Of a DNA stretch of 64,000 bases, positions 35,602 to 45,272 are shown piece by piece. The position numbers and the translations under genes were made by a program. Position 1 is the first letter of the stretch; each line of letters opens with the position of its first letter. The notes below the pieces were generated by a model. The model was not told where the DNA came from, did not search any database, and saw only the letters and a list, made by a program, of their open reading frames with translations. Origin of the DNA: Stutzerimonas stutzeri (GTDB lineage Bacteria; Pseudomonadota; Gammaproteobacteria; Pseudomonadales; Pseudomonadaceae); the NCBI GenBank assembly GCA_002339675.1, contig DDKB01000020.1, forward strand, positions 1-64,000. The letters are read 5' to 3'.

Positions 35602-36297
35602 ATGAGTCTCGAAGAAAATAAGCCCGAAACCGCGCAAGAAGCGCTCGACAACCTGATCGCCGGCGTCATGCAGTTCCGCGAGGACATCTACCCGCAACAG
35701 CGCGAACTGTTCAGCAAGTTGGCCAACGAGCAGACGCCCCGCGCCATGTTCATCACCTGCGCCGACTCGCGCATCCTGCCGGAGCTGATCACTCAGAGTT
35801 CGCCGGGCGACCTGTTCGTCACCCGCAACGTCGGCAACATCGTGCCGCCCTATGGCGTGATGAACGGCGGCGTGTCCACCGCCATCGAGTTCGCCGTGAT
35901 GGCGCTCGGGGTGCATCACATCATCGTTTGCGGTCATTCCGACTGTGGCGCGATGAAGGCGGTGCTGAATCCCTCGAGCCTGGAAAAAATGCCGACCGTA
36001 AGAACCTGGCTGCGGCATGCCGAGGTGGCGCGCACGGTGGTGGAGGCCAACTGCGGTTGCGCCGATCACAACACCCTTGGCGTGCTGACCGAGGAAAACG
36101 TGCTGGCGCAGCTCGATCACTTGCGGACCCACCCTTCGGTGGCGGCGCGGCTCGCCAGTGGTGACCTGTTCATCCATGGGTGGGTCTACAACATCGGCAC
36201 CAGCGAGATCCGCGCCTATGACGCCTCGCGCGGCGAGTTCCGCCTGATCGGCGACGGACCGCTGCCGATGGCCACGCCCAAGTCGCGCTACGTCTGA
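35602..36297 (+). CDS. Beta-class carbonic anhydrase
   Basis: 231 residues. Interconverts carbon dioxide and bicarbonate. Zinc ligands and the catalytic dyad are visible in FITCADSRILPE (Cys, Asp, Arg) and CGHSDCGAMKA (His, Cys). The start at 35602 is preceded by GAGAGAG; the longer frame is unsupported. In P. aeruginosa several beta-carbonic anhydrases exist, so I give no symbol. It follows the glutaminase gene on the same strand after 112 bases. Confidence 0.94.
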   Translation: MSLEENKPETAQEALDNLIAGVMQFREDIYPQQRELFSKLANEQTPRAMFITCADSRILPELITQSSPGDLFVTRNVGNIVPPYGVMNGGVSTAIEFAVMALGVHHIIVCGHSDCGAMKAVLNPSSLEKMPTVRTWLRHAEVARTVVEANCGCADHNTLGVLTEENVLAQLDHLRTHPSVAARLASGDLFIHGWVYNIGTSEIRAYDASRGEFRLIGDGPLPMATPKSRYV

Positions 36298-36351
36298 GCC
36301 GCGCCCGGCCAGGTGGCTGGATGCGGGCCGGGTCGCGACCGCCGATACCGC

Positions 36352-37131
36352 TCAGGGCACTTTGCGGTCGCGAATCAGGTAGCAGAGCTCGGGGGTCTTG
36401 CTGCAGCCGGCGTAGCCCTCGCCGATGATGGCGTTCAGGGCCGTCTGTAGGCGCTCGACGGCTTCGTCCGGGGTGTCCTTGTGCAACGCCAGATAAAGGT
36501 CCTCGCGGCGAAAGGTCAGCACCGGCACCAGCTCCTCGGTGCCCTGCTCCTTGACGTGGTAGCGCCACACCGGGTCGGCCGAGGCCCACAGGTCCAGCTC
36601 GCCGCTGAGCAGCTTGCGCAGGTTTTCATCCTCGCTGAGGCTGGCGATCGGCCGCAGGCCCTCCTCGGCGAGACGCTGGCCAATGCCGCTGCTCTTCTGC
36701 ACGCCGATGGTCAGCCCCCTGGCCTGAGTCAGCGAGGTCAGGGCGCCCCGGCCCTTGCGTGCCAGCAGCACGGCGTCATAACGCGCCAGCGGACCGACCC
36801 ATTTGAACTGGTCTTCGTTTTGCGCGGTGCGGGTGACCGAAAACAGGCCGTGGCCCGTATCCGAGAGGGTCTGGGTGTAGATGCGGTCCCAGGGCGAGCG
36901 CAGCGTCAGGCTGTAGCCGATGCCGGCGCGCTTGAAGACTTCACGCACGGTGTCGGTGGCGATGCCCTGGACCTCGTCGCCACGGGCGAAATGCTTGTGG
37001 CCGGGGCCCATGTTGAAGGGCGGAAAGTTGTCGGTTTGCAGGATGATCCGGTAGTTCGCCGGCAGCTCGGCATGCGCTGCGCTGGCGAACACCAGGCAGA
37101 GCGATAGAACAGCTATGCGGGACTTGCCCAT
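36352..37131 (-). CDS. Periplasmic extracellular solute-binding protein, family 3-like
   Basis: 259 residues with a cleavable signal peptide (MGKSRIAVLSLCLVFASAAHA). The mature part resembles SBP_bac_3 polar amino-acid binding proteins: LQTDNFPPFNM at the start, GIATDTVREVFKRAGIGYSL and KSSGIGQRLAEEGL. No ABC permease or ATPase gene is adjacent, so it may be a stand-alone binding or sensory protein. AAGGAG precedes the ATG at 37131. Convergent with the carbonic anhydrase gene. Confidence 0.85.
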   Translation of the reverse strand: MGKSRIAVLSLCLVFASAAHAELPANYRIILQTDNFPPFNMGPGHKHFARGDEVQGIATDTVREVFKRAGIGYSLTLRSPWDRIYTQTLSDTGHGLFSVTRTAQNEDQFKWVGPLARYDAVLLARKGRGALTSLTQARGLTIGVQKSSGIGQRLAEEGLRPIASLSEDENLRKLLSGELDLWASADPVWRYHVKEQGTEELVPVLTFRREDLYLALHKDTPDEAVERLQTALNAIIGEGYAGCSKTPELCYLIRDRKVP

Positions 37132-37347
37132 GGCATCGGCTCCTTGACGCTGTTTTTTTATTGTTGGCCGTTGCAGCGTAGCGCCCCGGTCCGCTCGTTG
37201 CCAGCGCAGCCGCGAAGCGCGGTCAAAAACGGTCAACCAGGGCGGGCGAAGCCGGCGAGCGCCAGGGCGGCGCGGCGGCAGCAGTCGAAGCAGGGGGCAG
37301 GCGTGCCGCCCTGGGGCGGCACGCACCGAAGCGGGGCGGGCGAAAAA

Positions 37348-37800
37348 CTACTTGTGCAGCACGAACTGGCCGGTGAAGCGCACTGCGTCGCGGCCATCGG
37401 CGGCGAGAATGCGGCTGTTGAGCGTCAGGCGCGAGCGGCCGCGGCGGCGGTAGATCACCTCGAAGCGGTTCCAGGCCTCGTCGCTCGGGGCCGAGCAGAT
37501 GGCGGTCGCGTCATCCACCACCGGCAGCGGGTAGTCGATCTGGCCTTCCTGGATGACGATGTGTCCGTCCTCGATCCCGGCCTCGCGCAGGCGCAGGTGC
37601 AGCCAGCCCCAGCCTGCGAGCACCGAGGCGCAATACAGGCTGCCACCGAACATGCTGCTCTTGTGGTTGATGTTCGCTTGCAGCGGCACCTTCAGGCGCA
37701 GCTCGTGATCTTCCCACTGCTCGACGCGCAGGCCCATGGCCCGGGTCAGCGGGATATCGTGATGAAGAATGGCTTCCAGGTAGCGGCTGTCGCGGCTCAT
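37348..37800 (-). CDS. Hot-dog fold thioesterase-like protein (YiiD C-terminal family)
   Basis: 150 residues. The sequence MGLRVEQWEDHELRLKVPLQ and NINHKSSMFGGSLYCASVLAGW matches putative thioesterases of the YiiD C-terminal domain type, distant from DUF4442. Substrate unknown. The ATG at 37800 has an AGGA upstream; a longer start at 37863 is possible but the extra residues are unconserved in appearance. Confidence 0.8.
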   Translation of the reverse strand: MSRDSRYLEAILHHDIPLTRAMGLRVEQWEDHELRLKVPLQANINHKSSMFGGSLYCASVLAGWGWLHLRLREAGIEDGHIVIQEGQIDYPLPVVDDATAICSAPSDEAWNRFEVIYRRRGRSRLTLNSRILAADGRDAVRFTGQFVLHK

Positions 37801-37933
37801 GCCGGGTCGATTCCTAAATCGGATGCAGATACAGGCAGACGTCAAGCATGACTGCTGAGTCACGAGATTGCCAGTTTCCGGCCGCGGTTTTTGTCGGTTT
37901 CAGCGGTCCGATTCCGCCTGCGCCGCGGCGCGA

Positions 37934-38338
37934 TCAGCGCGCCGAGGATTTGCGCTGGTAGGCGCAATACCCGGGGCGCGGACCGACATGCGGGTGATTG
38001 CGGCAGGTGTCCGGCCGCTTGGCATAGACCGTGCAGAGACGCGTCTGGCGGTCGAGGTACAGGCAGTCGCCGTTGGCCAGGCGAGTCAGGGTGAACAGGC
38101 CGTGCTTCTGGTTGTGGTGCTCGATGATGCCGGCTTTGCTCAGGCGCCGCGCCACCTGCTTGGCCGGCTCGTCGCGCTCGAAGGGATCGGCGACGCCCAG
38201 GCGGATCAGATCGTCCAGGCGCACCTCGACCGGCAGGGTGCAGCAGGTGGCCCGGCAATCGCCGCACAGCCCGTTTCTGTAGCGGGCCCAGGTTTCCAGG
38301 CGGTCGGGGTCGGCAGAGGCGATCAGTCGGGTCTTCAC
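37934..38338 (-). CDS. YkgJ-family cysteine cluster protein
   Basis: 134 residues. Multiple cysteines in CGDCRATCC, DCLY, RLCTVYAKRPDTCRNHP and a final PGYC form the YkgJ-type zinc- or iron-chelating cluster. Function unknown for the family. The start is probably a GTG at 38338 (VKTRLIASADPDRLETWARY); an ATG at 38371 is the alternative. Divergent from glgP. Confidence 0.82.
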   Translation of the reverse strand: MKTRLIASADPDRLETWARYRNGLCGDCRATCCTLPVEVRLDDLIRLGVADPFERDEPAKQVARRLSKAGIIEHHNQKHGLFTLTRLANGDCLYLDRQTRLCTVYAKRPDTCRNHPHVGPRPGYCAYQRKSSAR

Positions 38339-38542
38339 AGGGCGGCTTCGGTCGGCAGGGCGCGCGATCATAACGGGCCGGCGCGGAATTTCCAGCCGAT
38401 CCGACGAGTCGAACGCCGGACAGACGGTCACGCAAACTCCACGGAAACCTGCAAACCTGTTTGCATTGCCCGTTTCGCCGAGGTGGCCCGGCGCTGCCAT
38501 GTACCCCTCATTCTTCCTCATTTCGCTGCACGAGGCCTGTCC

Positions 38543-41002
38543 ATGACGCAAGAATCAACCACCGCCGCTGCCGATGAGGTCGCCGCGTTCCGCGACAGCG
38601 TGATCAGCAAGCTGACCTATTCGATCGGCAAGGACCCCGAGCACGCATCGGACCACGACTGGTTCGAGGCCGTCGCCCTGGCGACACGCGACCGTATGAT
38701 CGACCAGTGGATGGACCGCACGCGCCAGGGCTACCGCGAGGGCAAGAAGCGGGTCTATTACCTCTCCCTGGAGTTCCTAATCGGGCGTCTGCTCACCGAC
38801 AGCCTGAGCAATCTGGGCTTGCTCGATGTGGCGCGCGAAGCGCTCGCCGGTGTCGACGTCGATTTCGAGCGCATCCGCGTGCTCGAGCCGGACGCTGCCC
38901 TTGGTAACGGTGGCCTCGGCCGGCTCGCAGCCTGCTTCATGGAAAGCATGGCAACCCTCGGCATCGCGGCGCACGGCTACGGCATCCGCTACGACCACGG
39001 CCTGTTTCGCCAGGCGATCGTCGACGGCTGGCAGCACGAGCAGACCGAGACCTGGCTGAATTTCGGCAACCCCTGGGAGTTCGAGCGGCCCGAGGTCACC
39101 TACCTGATCGGCTTTGGCGGCAGCTTGGCGGCGGTGCCGTCGGACGGTTCCGGCCAGGACCAGCCCAAGCATTTCTGGCATTGGGCCGAAGGGGTGCGGG
39201 CGATCGCCTACGACACGCCGGTGGTGGGCTGGCGCGGTGCCAGCGTCAACACCCTGCGCCTGTGGCGCGCGCGCGCCGAGGCGGATTTTCATCTCGAGCG
39301 CTTCAACGCCGGCGATCACATCGGCGCGGTCGCCGAGGAGGCGCGCGCCGAGAGCATTTCCCGCGTGCTGTACCCGGCCGACAGCACTGAAGCCGGCCAG
39401 GAGCTGCGCCTGCGCCAGGAGTACTTCTTTGTCGCTGCCTCGCTGCAGGACCTGCTGCGGCGCCACCTCGACCAGCGCGGCACTCTGATGAACCTGCCGG
39501 AATTCGCCGCGATCCAGCTCAACGATACGCACCCGGCAATCGCCGTGGCCGAGCTGATGCGGCTGCTGGTCGACGTGCAGGACATCCCCTGGCGCAAGGC
39601 CTGGGAACTGACCGTCGGCACGCTGTCCTACACCAACCACACGCTGCTGCCCGAGGCCCTCGAGACCTGGCCGGTGGGGCTGATGGAACGTCTGCTGCCA
39701 CGCCACATGCAGATCATCTACCTGATCAACGCGCAGCATCTCGATGCCTTGCGCGAGCGTGGCATCCACGACCTCAACCTGCTGCGCTCGGTCTCGCTGA
39801 TCGAAGAAGGCCACGGCCGTCGCGTGCGCATGGGCAACCTGGCCTTCCTCGGCTCGCATTGCGTCAACGGCGTGTCGGCGCTGCACACGGGGCTCATGCG
39901 CGAAACGGTCTTCACTGACCTGCACTCGCTCTATCCCAAGCGGATCAGCAACAAGACCAACGGCATCACATTTCGCCGCTGGCTGTACCAGTCCAACCCG
40001 CAGCTGACCCGACTGCTCGTCGAGCATGTCGGGGAAGAACTGCTCGATTCGCCGGAAACGCTGTTGCGCCAGCTCGAGCCGTTTGCCGAGCAGCCCGATT
40101 TCCGCGCGCGTTTCGCCGCACAGCGGCTGGAGAACAAGCAGTTGCTGGCGCGGATGATCCAGGAGCGGCTGGGTATCACTGTCGACCCGCGCGCGCTGTT
40201 CGACGTGCACGTCAAACGCATCCATGAGTACAAGCGCCAGCTGCTCAACCTGTTGCACACCGTCGCGCTCTACCACGCGATCCGCGCCGATCCGGGCGGC
40301 CACTGGGTGCCGCGGGTGAAGATCTTCGCCGGCAAGGCGGCGGCCAGCTACCACACGGCAAAACTCATCATCAAACTGACCAACGACATTGTCCGGGCGA
40401 TCAACGATGACCCGACCGTACGTGGCCTGCTCAAGGTGGTGTTCCTGCCGAACTACAACGTCAGCCTCGCCGAGCGGATCATCCCGGCGGCGGACCTCTC
40501 CGAGCAGATCTCCACCGCGGGGCTGGAGGCGTCGGGCACCAGTAACATGAAGTTCGCCCTCAACGGCGCGCTGACCATTGGCACGCTGGACGGGGCGAAC
40601 GTCGAGATGTCCGAGCAGATTGGGCGCGAACACATGTTCATCTTCGGCATGACCGCGCAGGAGGTCGAGGCGCGCAAGCAGGCCAACGAGTACAACGCTG
40701 AAGCCACTATCATTGAGTCGCCGCGGCTTAACGAGGTGCTGATGTCGATCCGCAACGGGGCGTTCTCGGCCGACGACCCGGCGCGCTACACGGCGCTGAT
40801 CGACGGGCTCAAGTGGCACGACACCTTCATGGTCTGCGCGGATTTCGAGGCCTACTGGAAGGCTCAGCTGGACGTCGAGGCGCGCTGGCGCGACGCTGAC
40901 AGCTGGTGGCGTTCGGCGGTGTTGAACACGGCGCGCACTGGCTGGTTCTCGTCGGACCGGACCATCCGCGAGTACGCGCAGGAGATCTGGAAGGTGCTCT
41001 GA
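38543..41002 (+). CDS. glgP: Glycogen/maltodextrin phosphorylase
   Basis: 819 residues. Releases glucose 1-phosphate from alpha-1,4-glucans using PLP. The PLP lysine is in EASGTSNMKFALNGALTIG and other conserved blocks are YYLSLEFLIGRLL and PDAALGNGGLGRLAACFMES. The ATG at 38543 follows GAGG; the long upstream open frame overlaps the divergent YkgJ-family gene and is not part of the protein. Other glg genes are not in this window. Confidence 0.95.
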   Translation: MTQESTTAAADEVAAFRDSVISKLTYSIGKDPEHASDHDWFEAVALATRDRMIDQWMDRTRQGYREGKKRVYYLSLEFLIGRLLTDSLSNLGLLDVAREALAGVDVDFERIRVLEPDAALGNGGLGRLAACFMESMATLGIAAHGYGIRYDHGLFRQAIVDGWQHEQTETWLNFGNPWEFERPEVTYLIGFGGSLAAVPSDGSGQDQPKHFWHWAEGVRAIAYDTPVVGWRGASVNTLRLWRARAEADFHLERFNAGDHIGAVAEEARAESISRVLYPADSTEAGQELRLRQEYFFVAASLQDLLRRHLDQRGTLMNLPEFAAIQLNDTHPAIAVAELMRLLVDVQDIPWRKAWELTVGTLSYTNHTLLPEALETWPVGLMERLLPRHMQIIYLINAQHLDALRERGIHDLNLLRSVSLIEEGHGRRVRMGNLAFLGSHCVNGVSALHTGLMRETVFTDLHSLYPKRISNKTNGITFRRWLYQSNPQLTRLLVEHVGEELLDSPETLLRQLEPFAEQPDFRARFAAQRLENKQLLARMIQERLGITVDPRALFDVHVKRIHEYKRQLLNLLHTVALYHAIRADPGGHWVPRVKIFAGKAAASYHTAKLIIKLTNDIVRAINDDPTVRGLLKVVFLPNYNVSLAERIIPAADLSEQISTAGLEASGTSNMKFALNGALTIGTLDGANVEMSEQIGREHMFIFGMTAQEVEARKQANEYNAEATIIESPRLNEVLMSIRNGAFSADDPARYTALIDGLKWHDTFMVCADFEAYWKAQLDVEARWRDADSWWRSAVLNTARTGWFSSDRTIREYAQEIWKVL

Positions 41003-41160
41003 AAGCAGACGGGACGGGCGCGCAGGCGTGGCGGCGAGAGCGGCTGCAGGCACTTTGCCGCTGCGCTGAACTCTGCGGGGACTGGGCGGGTCTGAGGGAA
41101 GGTTAGTTTCCCCCTGGCCTGCTAAACTGCGCGGGTTTTTCCATCCTCCGGAGCCATCCC

Positions 41161-42171
41161 ATGTCACGCGTAACCCTGAGTCGCTACCTGATCGAGCAGA
41201 CCCGCAGCAACAACACCCCTGCCGATCTGCGCTTCCTTATCGAGGTGGTGGCCCGAGCGTGCAAGGAGATCAGCCACGCCGTGTCCAAGGGCGCGCTGGG
41301 CGGTGTGCTCGGCTCGACCGAAACGGAGAACATCCAGGGCGAAGTGCAGAAGAAGCTCGACGTGCTGTCCAACGAGATCCTGCTGGAAGCCAACGAGTGG
41401 GGCGGCCACCTGGCTGGCATGGCCTCGGAGGAGATGGACAACGCCTACCAGATACCCGGCAAGTACCCCAAGGGCGCCTACCTGCTGGTGTTCGACCCGC
41501 TGGACGGCTCGAGCAACATTGACGTCAACGTGTCGGTCGGCACCATCTTCTCGGTGTTGCGCTGCCCCGGCGAGTGCTTTACCCAGAACGATGCGCTCGG
41601 CGAGGAAGCCTTCCTGCAACCGGGCACCCGCCAGGTCGCCGCCGGCTACGCGATCTACGGACCGCAGACTATGCTGATCCTGACGCTGGGCAATGGCGTG
41701 ATGGGCTTTACCCTCGACCGCGAGCTCGGCAGCTTCGTGCTGACCCACGAGAACCTGCGCGTGCCGGAATCCACCGGCGAATTCGCCATCAACATGTCCA
41801 ACCAGCGCCACTGGGAAGCCCCGGTGCAGCGCTACGTCAGTGAGTTGCTCGACGGCGCCGAGGGGCCGCTGAACAAGAACTACAACATGCGCTGGATCGC
41901 CTCGATGGTGGCCGACGTGCACCGCATCCTGACCCGCGGTGGCGTCTTCATGTATCCGCGCGATTCGCGCGAGCCGGGCAAGGCCGGCAAGCTGCGCCTG
42001 ATGTACGAGGCCAACCCGATGTCCTTCATCATCGAGCAGGCCGGGGGCGCCGCCACCAACGGTACCGAGCGCATCCTCGACATCAAGCCCGAGTCGCTGC
42101 ATCAGCGCGTGCCGGTGTTCCTCGGCTCGAAGGAAGAGGTCGATCGCGTCACCGGTTACCACCGGGGCTGA
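41161..42171 (+). CDS. fbp: Fructose-1,6-bisphosphatase class I
   Basis: 336 residues. Gluconeogenic enzyme removing the 1-phosphate of fructose 1,6-bisphosphate. The metal-binding segment LVFDPLDGSSNIDVN and the C-terminal AGGAATNGTERILDIKP are typical of class I. CCGGAG lies before the ATG. Its stop codon overlaps the next gene (TGATG), implying coupling. Confidence 0.96.
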   Translation: MSRVTLSRYLIEQTRSNNTPADLRFLIEVVARACKEISHAVSKGALGGVLGSTETENIQGEVQKKLDVLSNEILLEANEWGGHLAGMASEEMDNAYQIPGKYPKGAYLLVFDPLDGSSNIDVNVSVGTIFSVLRCPGECFTQNDALGEEAFLQPGTRQVAAGYAIYGPQTMLILTLGNGVMGFTLDRELGSFVLTHENLRVPESTGEFAINMSNQRHWEAPVQRYVSELLDGAEGPLNKNYNMRWIASMVADVHRILTRGGVFMYPRDSREPGKAGKLRLMYEANPMSFIIEQAGGAATNGTERILDIKPESLHQRVPVFLGSKEEVDRVTGYHRG

Positions 42172-42776
42172 TGATGGCGGCGCCCTGGACGGATCTGCTG
42201 GACTGGTGGTTCGGCGGGGGCGCCACTGCCAAGGCCATCGCCGAGGAGAAAAGCGGACTCTGGTTCGGCTACAAGCCGGAGCAGGATGCCCAGGCGCGCG
42301 AGCGCTTCGGTGCGCAGGTCGAGCAAGCCCTGGATGGCGGTCTCGACGCCTGGGCCGAATCACCGGATGGCTGGCTGGCCCTGGTGCTGTTGCTCGATCA
42401 GCTGCCGCGCATGATCCACCGTGCAACCCCGCGTGCCTTCGCCGGCGATGCCCGCGCGCTGCAGCTGGTGCGCGAAGGCATGGCTCAGGGTGGCGACATG
42501 CTGTTGTCGCCGATCCAGCGGGTGTTCATCTACCTGGTGCTCGAGCACGCCGAGCACTTGGGCATGCAGGATCAGGCGGTGGTCCAGTTCGAGCGCCTGC
42601 TCGGCATCGCCCCGGATGAGGAGCGGGAACTGTTCCGGGGGTTTCTCGATTTCGCCGAGCGGCATCGGCAGGTGATTGCCCGCTTCGGGCGCTTTCCCCA
42701 CCGCAACGAAGCGCTCGGCCGGCCGTCCACAGACGCCGAGCAGGCCTTTCTGCGCGAGCCGGGCTCGCGCTTCTGA
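42171..42776 (+). CDS. DUF924 family protein
   Basis: 201 residues with the DUF924 pattern: WFGGG near the N-terminus, KSGLWFGYKPEQDAQARERF, LVLLLDQLPRMIHR and FIYLVLEHAEHL. The family is alpha-helical and TPR-like with unknown function. The first ATG overlaps the fbp stop; a second ATG follows immediately. Confidence 0.88.
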   Translation: MMAAPWTDLLDWWFGGGATAKAIAEEKSGLWFGYKPEQDAQARERFGAQVEQALDGGLDAWAESPDGWLALVLLLDQLPRMIHRATPRAFAGDARALQLVREGMAQGGDMLLSPIQRVFIYLVLEHAEHLGMQDQAVVQFERLLGIAPDEERELFRGFLDFAERHRQVIARFGRFPHRNEALGRPSTDAEQAFLREPGSRF

Positions 42777-42881
42777 CCGGCGTGAGCGAAGGAACCTTCG
42801 CCGGCCGCCTGCTTCCTACACTTATATAACCGGCGCGGCCAAGCATGGGCAGCGGCCGCAACCAGCCAGAAGGAAACCCTC

Positions 42882-43136
42882 ATGTCGTTGCGTCATCTAT
42901 CGCTGCTTGCCGTTGTCGGTCTGCTGGCAGCCTGCAGTCCGGTAACCCAGGAGAACTTCGCCAAACTGCACGCCGGCATGGCGCGCAGCGAGGTCGAGGC
43001 GCTGCTCGGCAAGCCGGGCGAATGTGCCGGCGCGCTGGGCATGTCGAGCTGCACCTGGGGGCAAAAGAACCGCTTCATCAGCGTCCAGTTCGCCGGTGAC
43101 AAGGTGATGATGTTTTCCGGCCAAGGTCTGAAATAG
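42882..43136 (+). CDS. Small lipoprotein, BamE/OmlA-like fold
   Basis: 84 residues. Lipobox LLAACS, then a short domain (NFAKLHAGMARSEVEALLG) resembling the SmpA/OmlA or DUF3862-type fold of small outer-membrane lipoproteins. AGAAGGAAA precedes the ATG. Co-directional with the lipocalin gene eight bases downstream. Confidence 0.82.
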   Translation: MSLRHLSLLAVVGLLAACSPVTQENFAKLHAGMARSEVEALLGKPGECAGALGMSSCTWGQKNRFISVQFAGDKVMMFSGQGLK

Positions 43137-43144
43137 GAGGGCGT

Positions 43145-43690
43145 ATGCGCCTGTTGATCCTGTTGTGTAGCATCCTGCTGCTGGCCGCCTGCGCAGGCTC
43201 TTCGTCCGAGCGCGGCGAGCCGGATACCGTCGGCCGGGTGGATCTGCAGCGCTACCAGGGCACTTGGTATGAGTTGGCGCGCCTGCCGATGTTCTTTCAG
43301 CGCAACTGCGTGCGGTCGCAGGCCGAATACCGGCTGCGCGACGACGGTCGCCTGGCGGTAAACAACCGTTGCGAGACCACGTCCGGCGAATGGGAGCAGG
43401 CCAGCGGCGAGGCGTTCGCGCAGCAGCCAGGCGAGACCGACAAGCTCTGGGTGCGCTTCGACAACTGGTTCAGCAAGCTCTTTCCCTGGCTGACCAAGGG
43501 CGATTACTGGATCCTCTATCTGCCCGATGACTACAGCGTGGCGCTGGTCGGCAGCCCCGACCGCGACTACCTCTGGCTGCTTTCGCGCACCGAGCAGGTC
43601 GGTTCGGCGACTCGCGAGCGGCTGCTCGACGAAGCCCGCGCGCGGGGCTACGACACCGACAAGCTGATCTGGCGCGGCGAGTCGAACTGA
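43145..43690 (+). CDS. blc: Lipocalin, Blc-like outer-membrane lipoprotein
   Basis: 181 residues. Lipobox LLAACA, then the lipocalin signature YQGTWYELARLPMFFQ and a typical beta-barrel body ending in the segment DYLWLLSRTEQ. Bacterial lipocalins bind fatty acids or lysophospholipids and are linked to envelope stress. AGGAGG precedes the ATG. Confidence 0.92.
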   Translation: MRLLILLCSILLLAACAGSSSERGEPDTVGRVDLQRYQGTWYELARLPMFFQRNCVRSQAEYRLRDDGRLAVNNRCETTSGEWEQASGEAFAQQPGETDKLWVRFDNWFSKLFPWLTKGDYWILYLPDDYSVALVGSPDRDYLWLLSRTEQVGSATRERLLDEARARGYDTDKLIWRGESN

Positions 43691-43845
43691 AGCGCGGCGA
43701 AGCGGGGCCAGCCGGGGCTCCGCCGCTGCCGGCTTGGCCGCCGCGGCTAATTTCCCGCAGGGCATGCCGAACCTCTCGATCCCCGTTATGATGCCGGAAA
43801 CGTCCGGCGGGCCCCCGAGCCCGCGCACCGATCATGGAGTGTGCC

Positions 43846-44817
43846 ATGCAGACCTTGTACCCGGAGATCAAACCCTACGCACGGCATGAGCTGGCGGTCG
43901 AAGCGCCGCATGTGCTTTACGTCGACGAGAGTGGGTCGCCGGAAGGTCTGCCGGTGATCTTCGTCCACGGCGGCCCAGGTGGCGGCTGCGATGCCCTGAG
44001 CCGTCGCTTCTTCGATCCCAACCTGTACCGGATCATCACCTTCGACCAGCGTGGCTGCGGCCGTTCGACGCCGCATGCGAGCCTGGAAAACAACACCACG
44101 GCGCACCTGATCGCCGACATGCAGCGTATCCGCGAGTATCTCGGTGTCGACAAGTGGGTGCTGTTCGGCGGCTCCTGGGGCTCGACCCTGTCGCTGGCCT
44201 ACGCCCAGGCCTTCCCGGAGCACGTGCACGCGCTGATCCTGCGCGGCGTGTTCCTCTGCCGCGAACAGGAACTGTCGTGGTTCTACCAGCAGGGTGCCAG
44301 CCGGATATTCCCCGACTACTGGCAGGACTTCGTCGCGCCGATTCCCGCCGAAGAGCGCGGCGACCTCATGCAGGCCTACTACAAGCGCCTGACCGGCACC
44401 GACCAGATCGCCCAGATGCATGCGGCCAAGGCCTGGTCCTGCTGGGAAGGGCGCACCGCGACCCTGCGCCCGAATACGCAGGTGGTCGACCGCTTCTCCG
44501 ACACCCACCGGGCGTTGGCGATGGCCCGCATCGAGTGCCATTACTTCGTCAACCAGGCGTTCCTTGAGCCGAACCAACTGCTGCGCGACGTGCATAAGGT
44601 GGCGCACCTGCCGTGCATTATCGTCCACGGCCGCTACGACGTGATCTGCCCGTTGGAAAACGCCTGGGAGCTGCACGAGGCCTGGCCGAACAGCGAGTTG
44701 CAGATCATCCGCGAGGCCGGCCATTCGGCCGCCGAGCCCGGTATCTGCGATGCGCTGGTGCGTGCCGCCGCGGATATTGCCCAGCGCCTGCTGGATCTGC
44801 CTCCCGAGGAAGCCTGA
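43846..44817 (+). CDS. pip: Proline iminopeptidase
   Basis: 323 residues, alpha/beta hydrolase removing N-terminal proline. Oxyanion-hole motif HGGPGGG, nucleophile elbow GGSWGSTLSLAYAQ (Ser), late Asp in HGRYDVICP and His in EAGHSA. The ATG at 43846 has GGAG at good spacing. Its stop overlaps the dtd start (TGATG). Confidence 0.94.
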   Translation: MQTLYPEIKPYARHELAVEAPHVLYVDESGSPEGLPVIFVHGGPGGGCDALSRRFFDPNLYRIITFDQRGCGRSTPHASLENNTTAHLIADMQRIREYLGVDKWVLFGGSWGSTLSLAYAQAFPEHVHALILRGVFLCREQELSWFYQQGASRIFPDYWQDFVAPIPAEERGDLMQAYYKRLTGTDQIAQMHAAKAWSCWEGRTATLRPNTQVVDRFSDTHRALAMARIECHYFVNQAFLEPNQLLRDVHKVAHLPCIIVHGRYDVICPLENAWELHEAWPNSELQIIREAGHSAAEPGICDALVRAAADIAQRLLDLPPEEA

Positions 44818-45254
44818 TGCGCGCATTGATCCAGCGCGTGCGTCAGGCACGCGTCGAGGTCGATGGCGAAGTTGTCGGCTGCATCGACCAGGGGCTGCTG
44901 GCGCTGGTCGGTGTCGAGCGTGACGACGACCAGGCGCGCGCCGACAAGCTGCTGCACAAGCTGTTGCGCTACCGTGTCTTCAGCGACGACCAAGGAAGGA
45001 TGAACCGCTCGCTGCAGGATGTCGGCGGCGGGCTGCTGCTGGTGTCCCAGTTCACCCTGGCGGCGGACACCGGCAGCGGATTGCGACCCAGCTTTTCCAG
45101 CGCCGCGCCTCCGAAGACGGGCGAGGCGCTGTACGACTACCTGCTGGCGCAGGCGCGGCGCCAGCACGCGACCGTTGCCTGCGGGCGCTTCGGTGCCGAC
45201 ATGCAGGTGCACCTGCAGAACGACGGGCCGGTGACCTTTCTGCTGCAGAGCTGA
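44817..45254 (+). CDS. dtd: D-aminoacyl-tRNA deacylase
   Basis: 145 residues. Hydrolyses D-amino acids (and glycine) mischarged on tRNA. The active-site motif LLLVSQFTLAADT and the GPVTF motif (NDGPVTFLLQS) are present. The start at 44817 overlaps the pip stop codon by one base, so the pair is likely translated together. Confidence 0.95.
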   Translation: MRALIQRVRQARVEVDGEVVGCIDQGLLALVGVERDDDQARADKLLHKLLRYRVFSDDQGRMNRSLQDVGGGLLLVSQFTLAADTGSGLRPSFSSAAPPKTGEALYDYLLAQARRQHATVACGRFGADMQVHLQNDGPVTFLLQS

Positions 45255-45272
45255 TCAGGGCGCGCCAGCCCC

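Noticed and set aside
38777..41167. 796-codon open frame on the minus strand opposite glgP
   Set aside because: It is an antisense shadow of a high-GC gene with clear glycogen-phosphorylase motifs; its own translation has no recognisable domain and is rich in H, Q, R and V, as shadow frames are.
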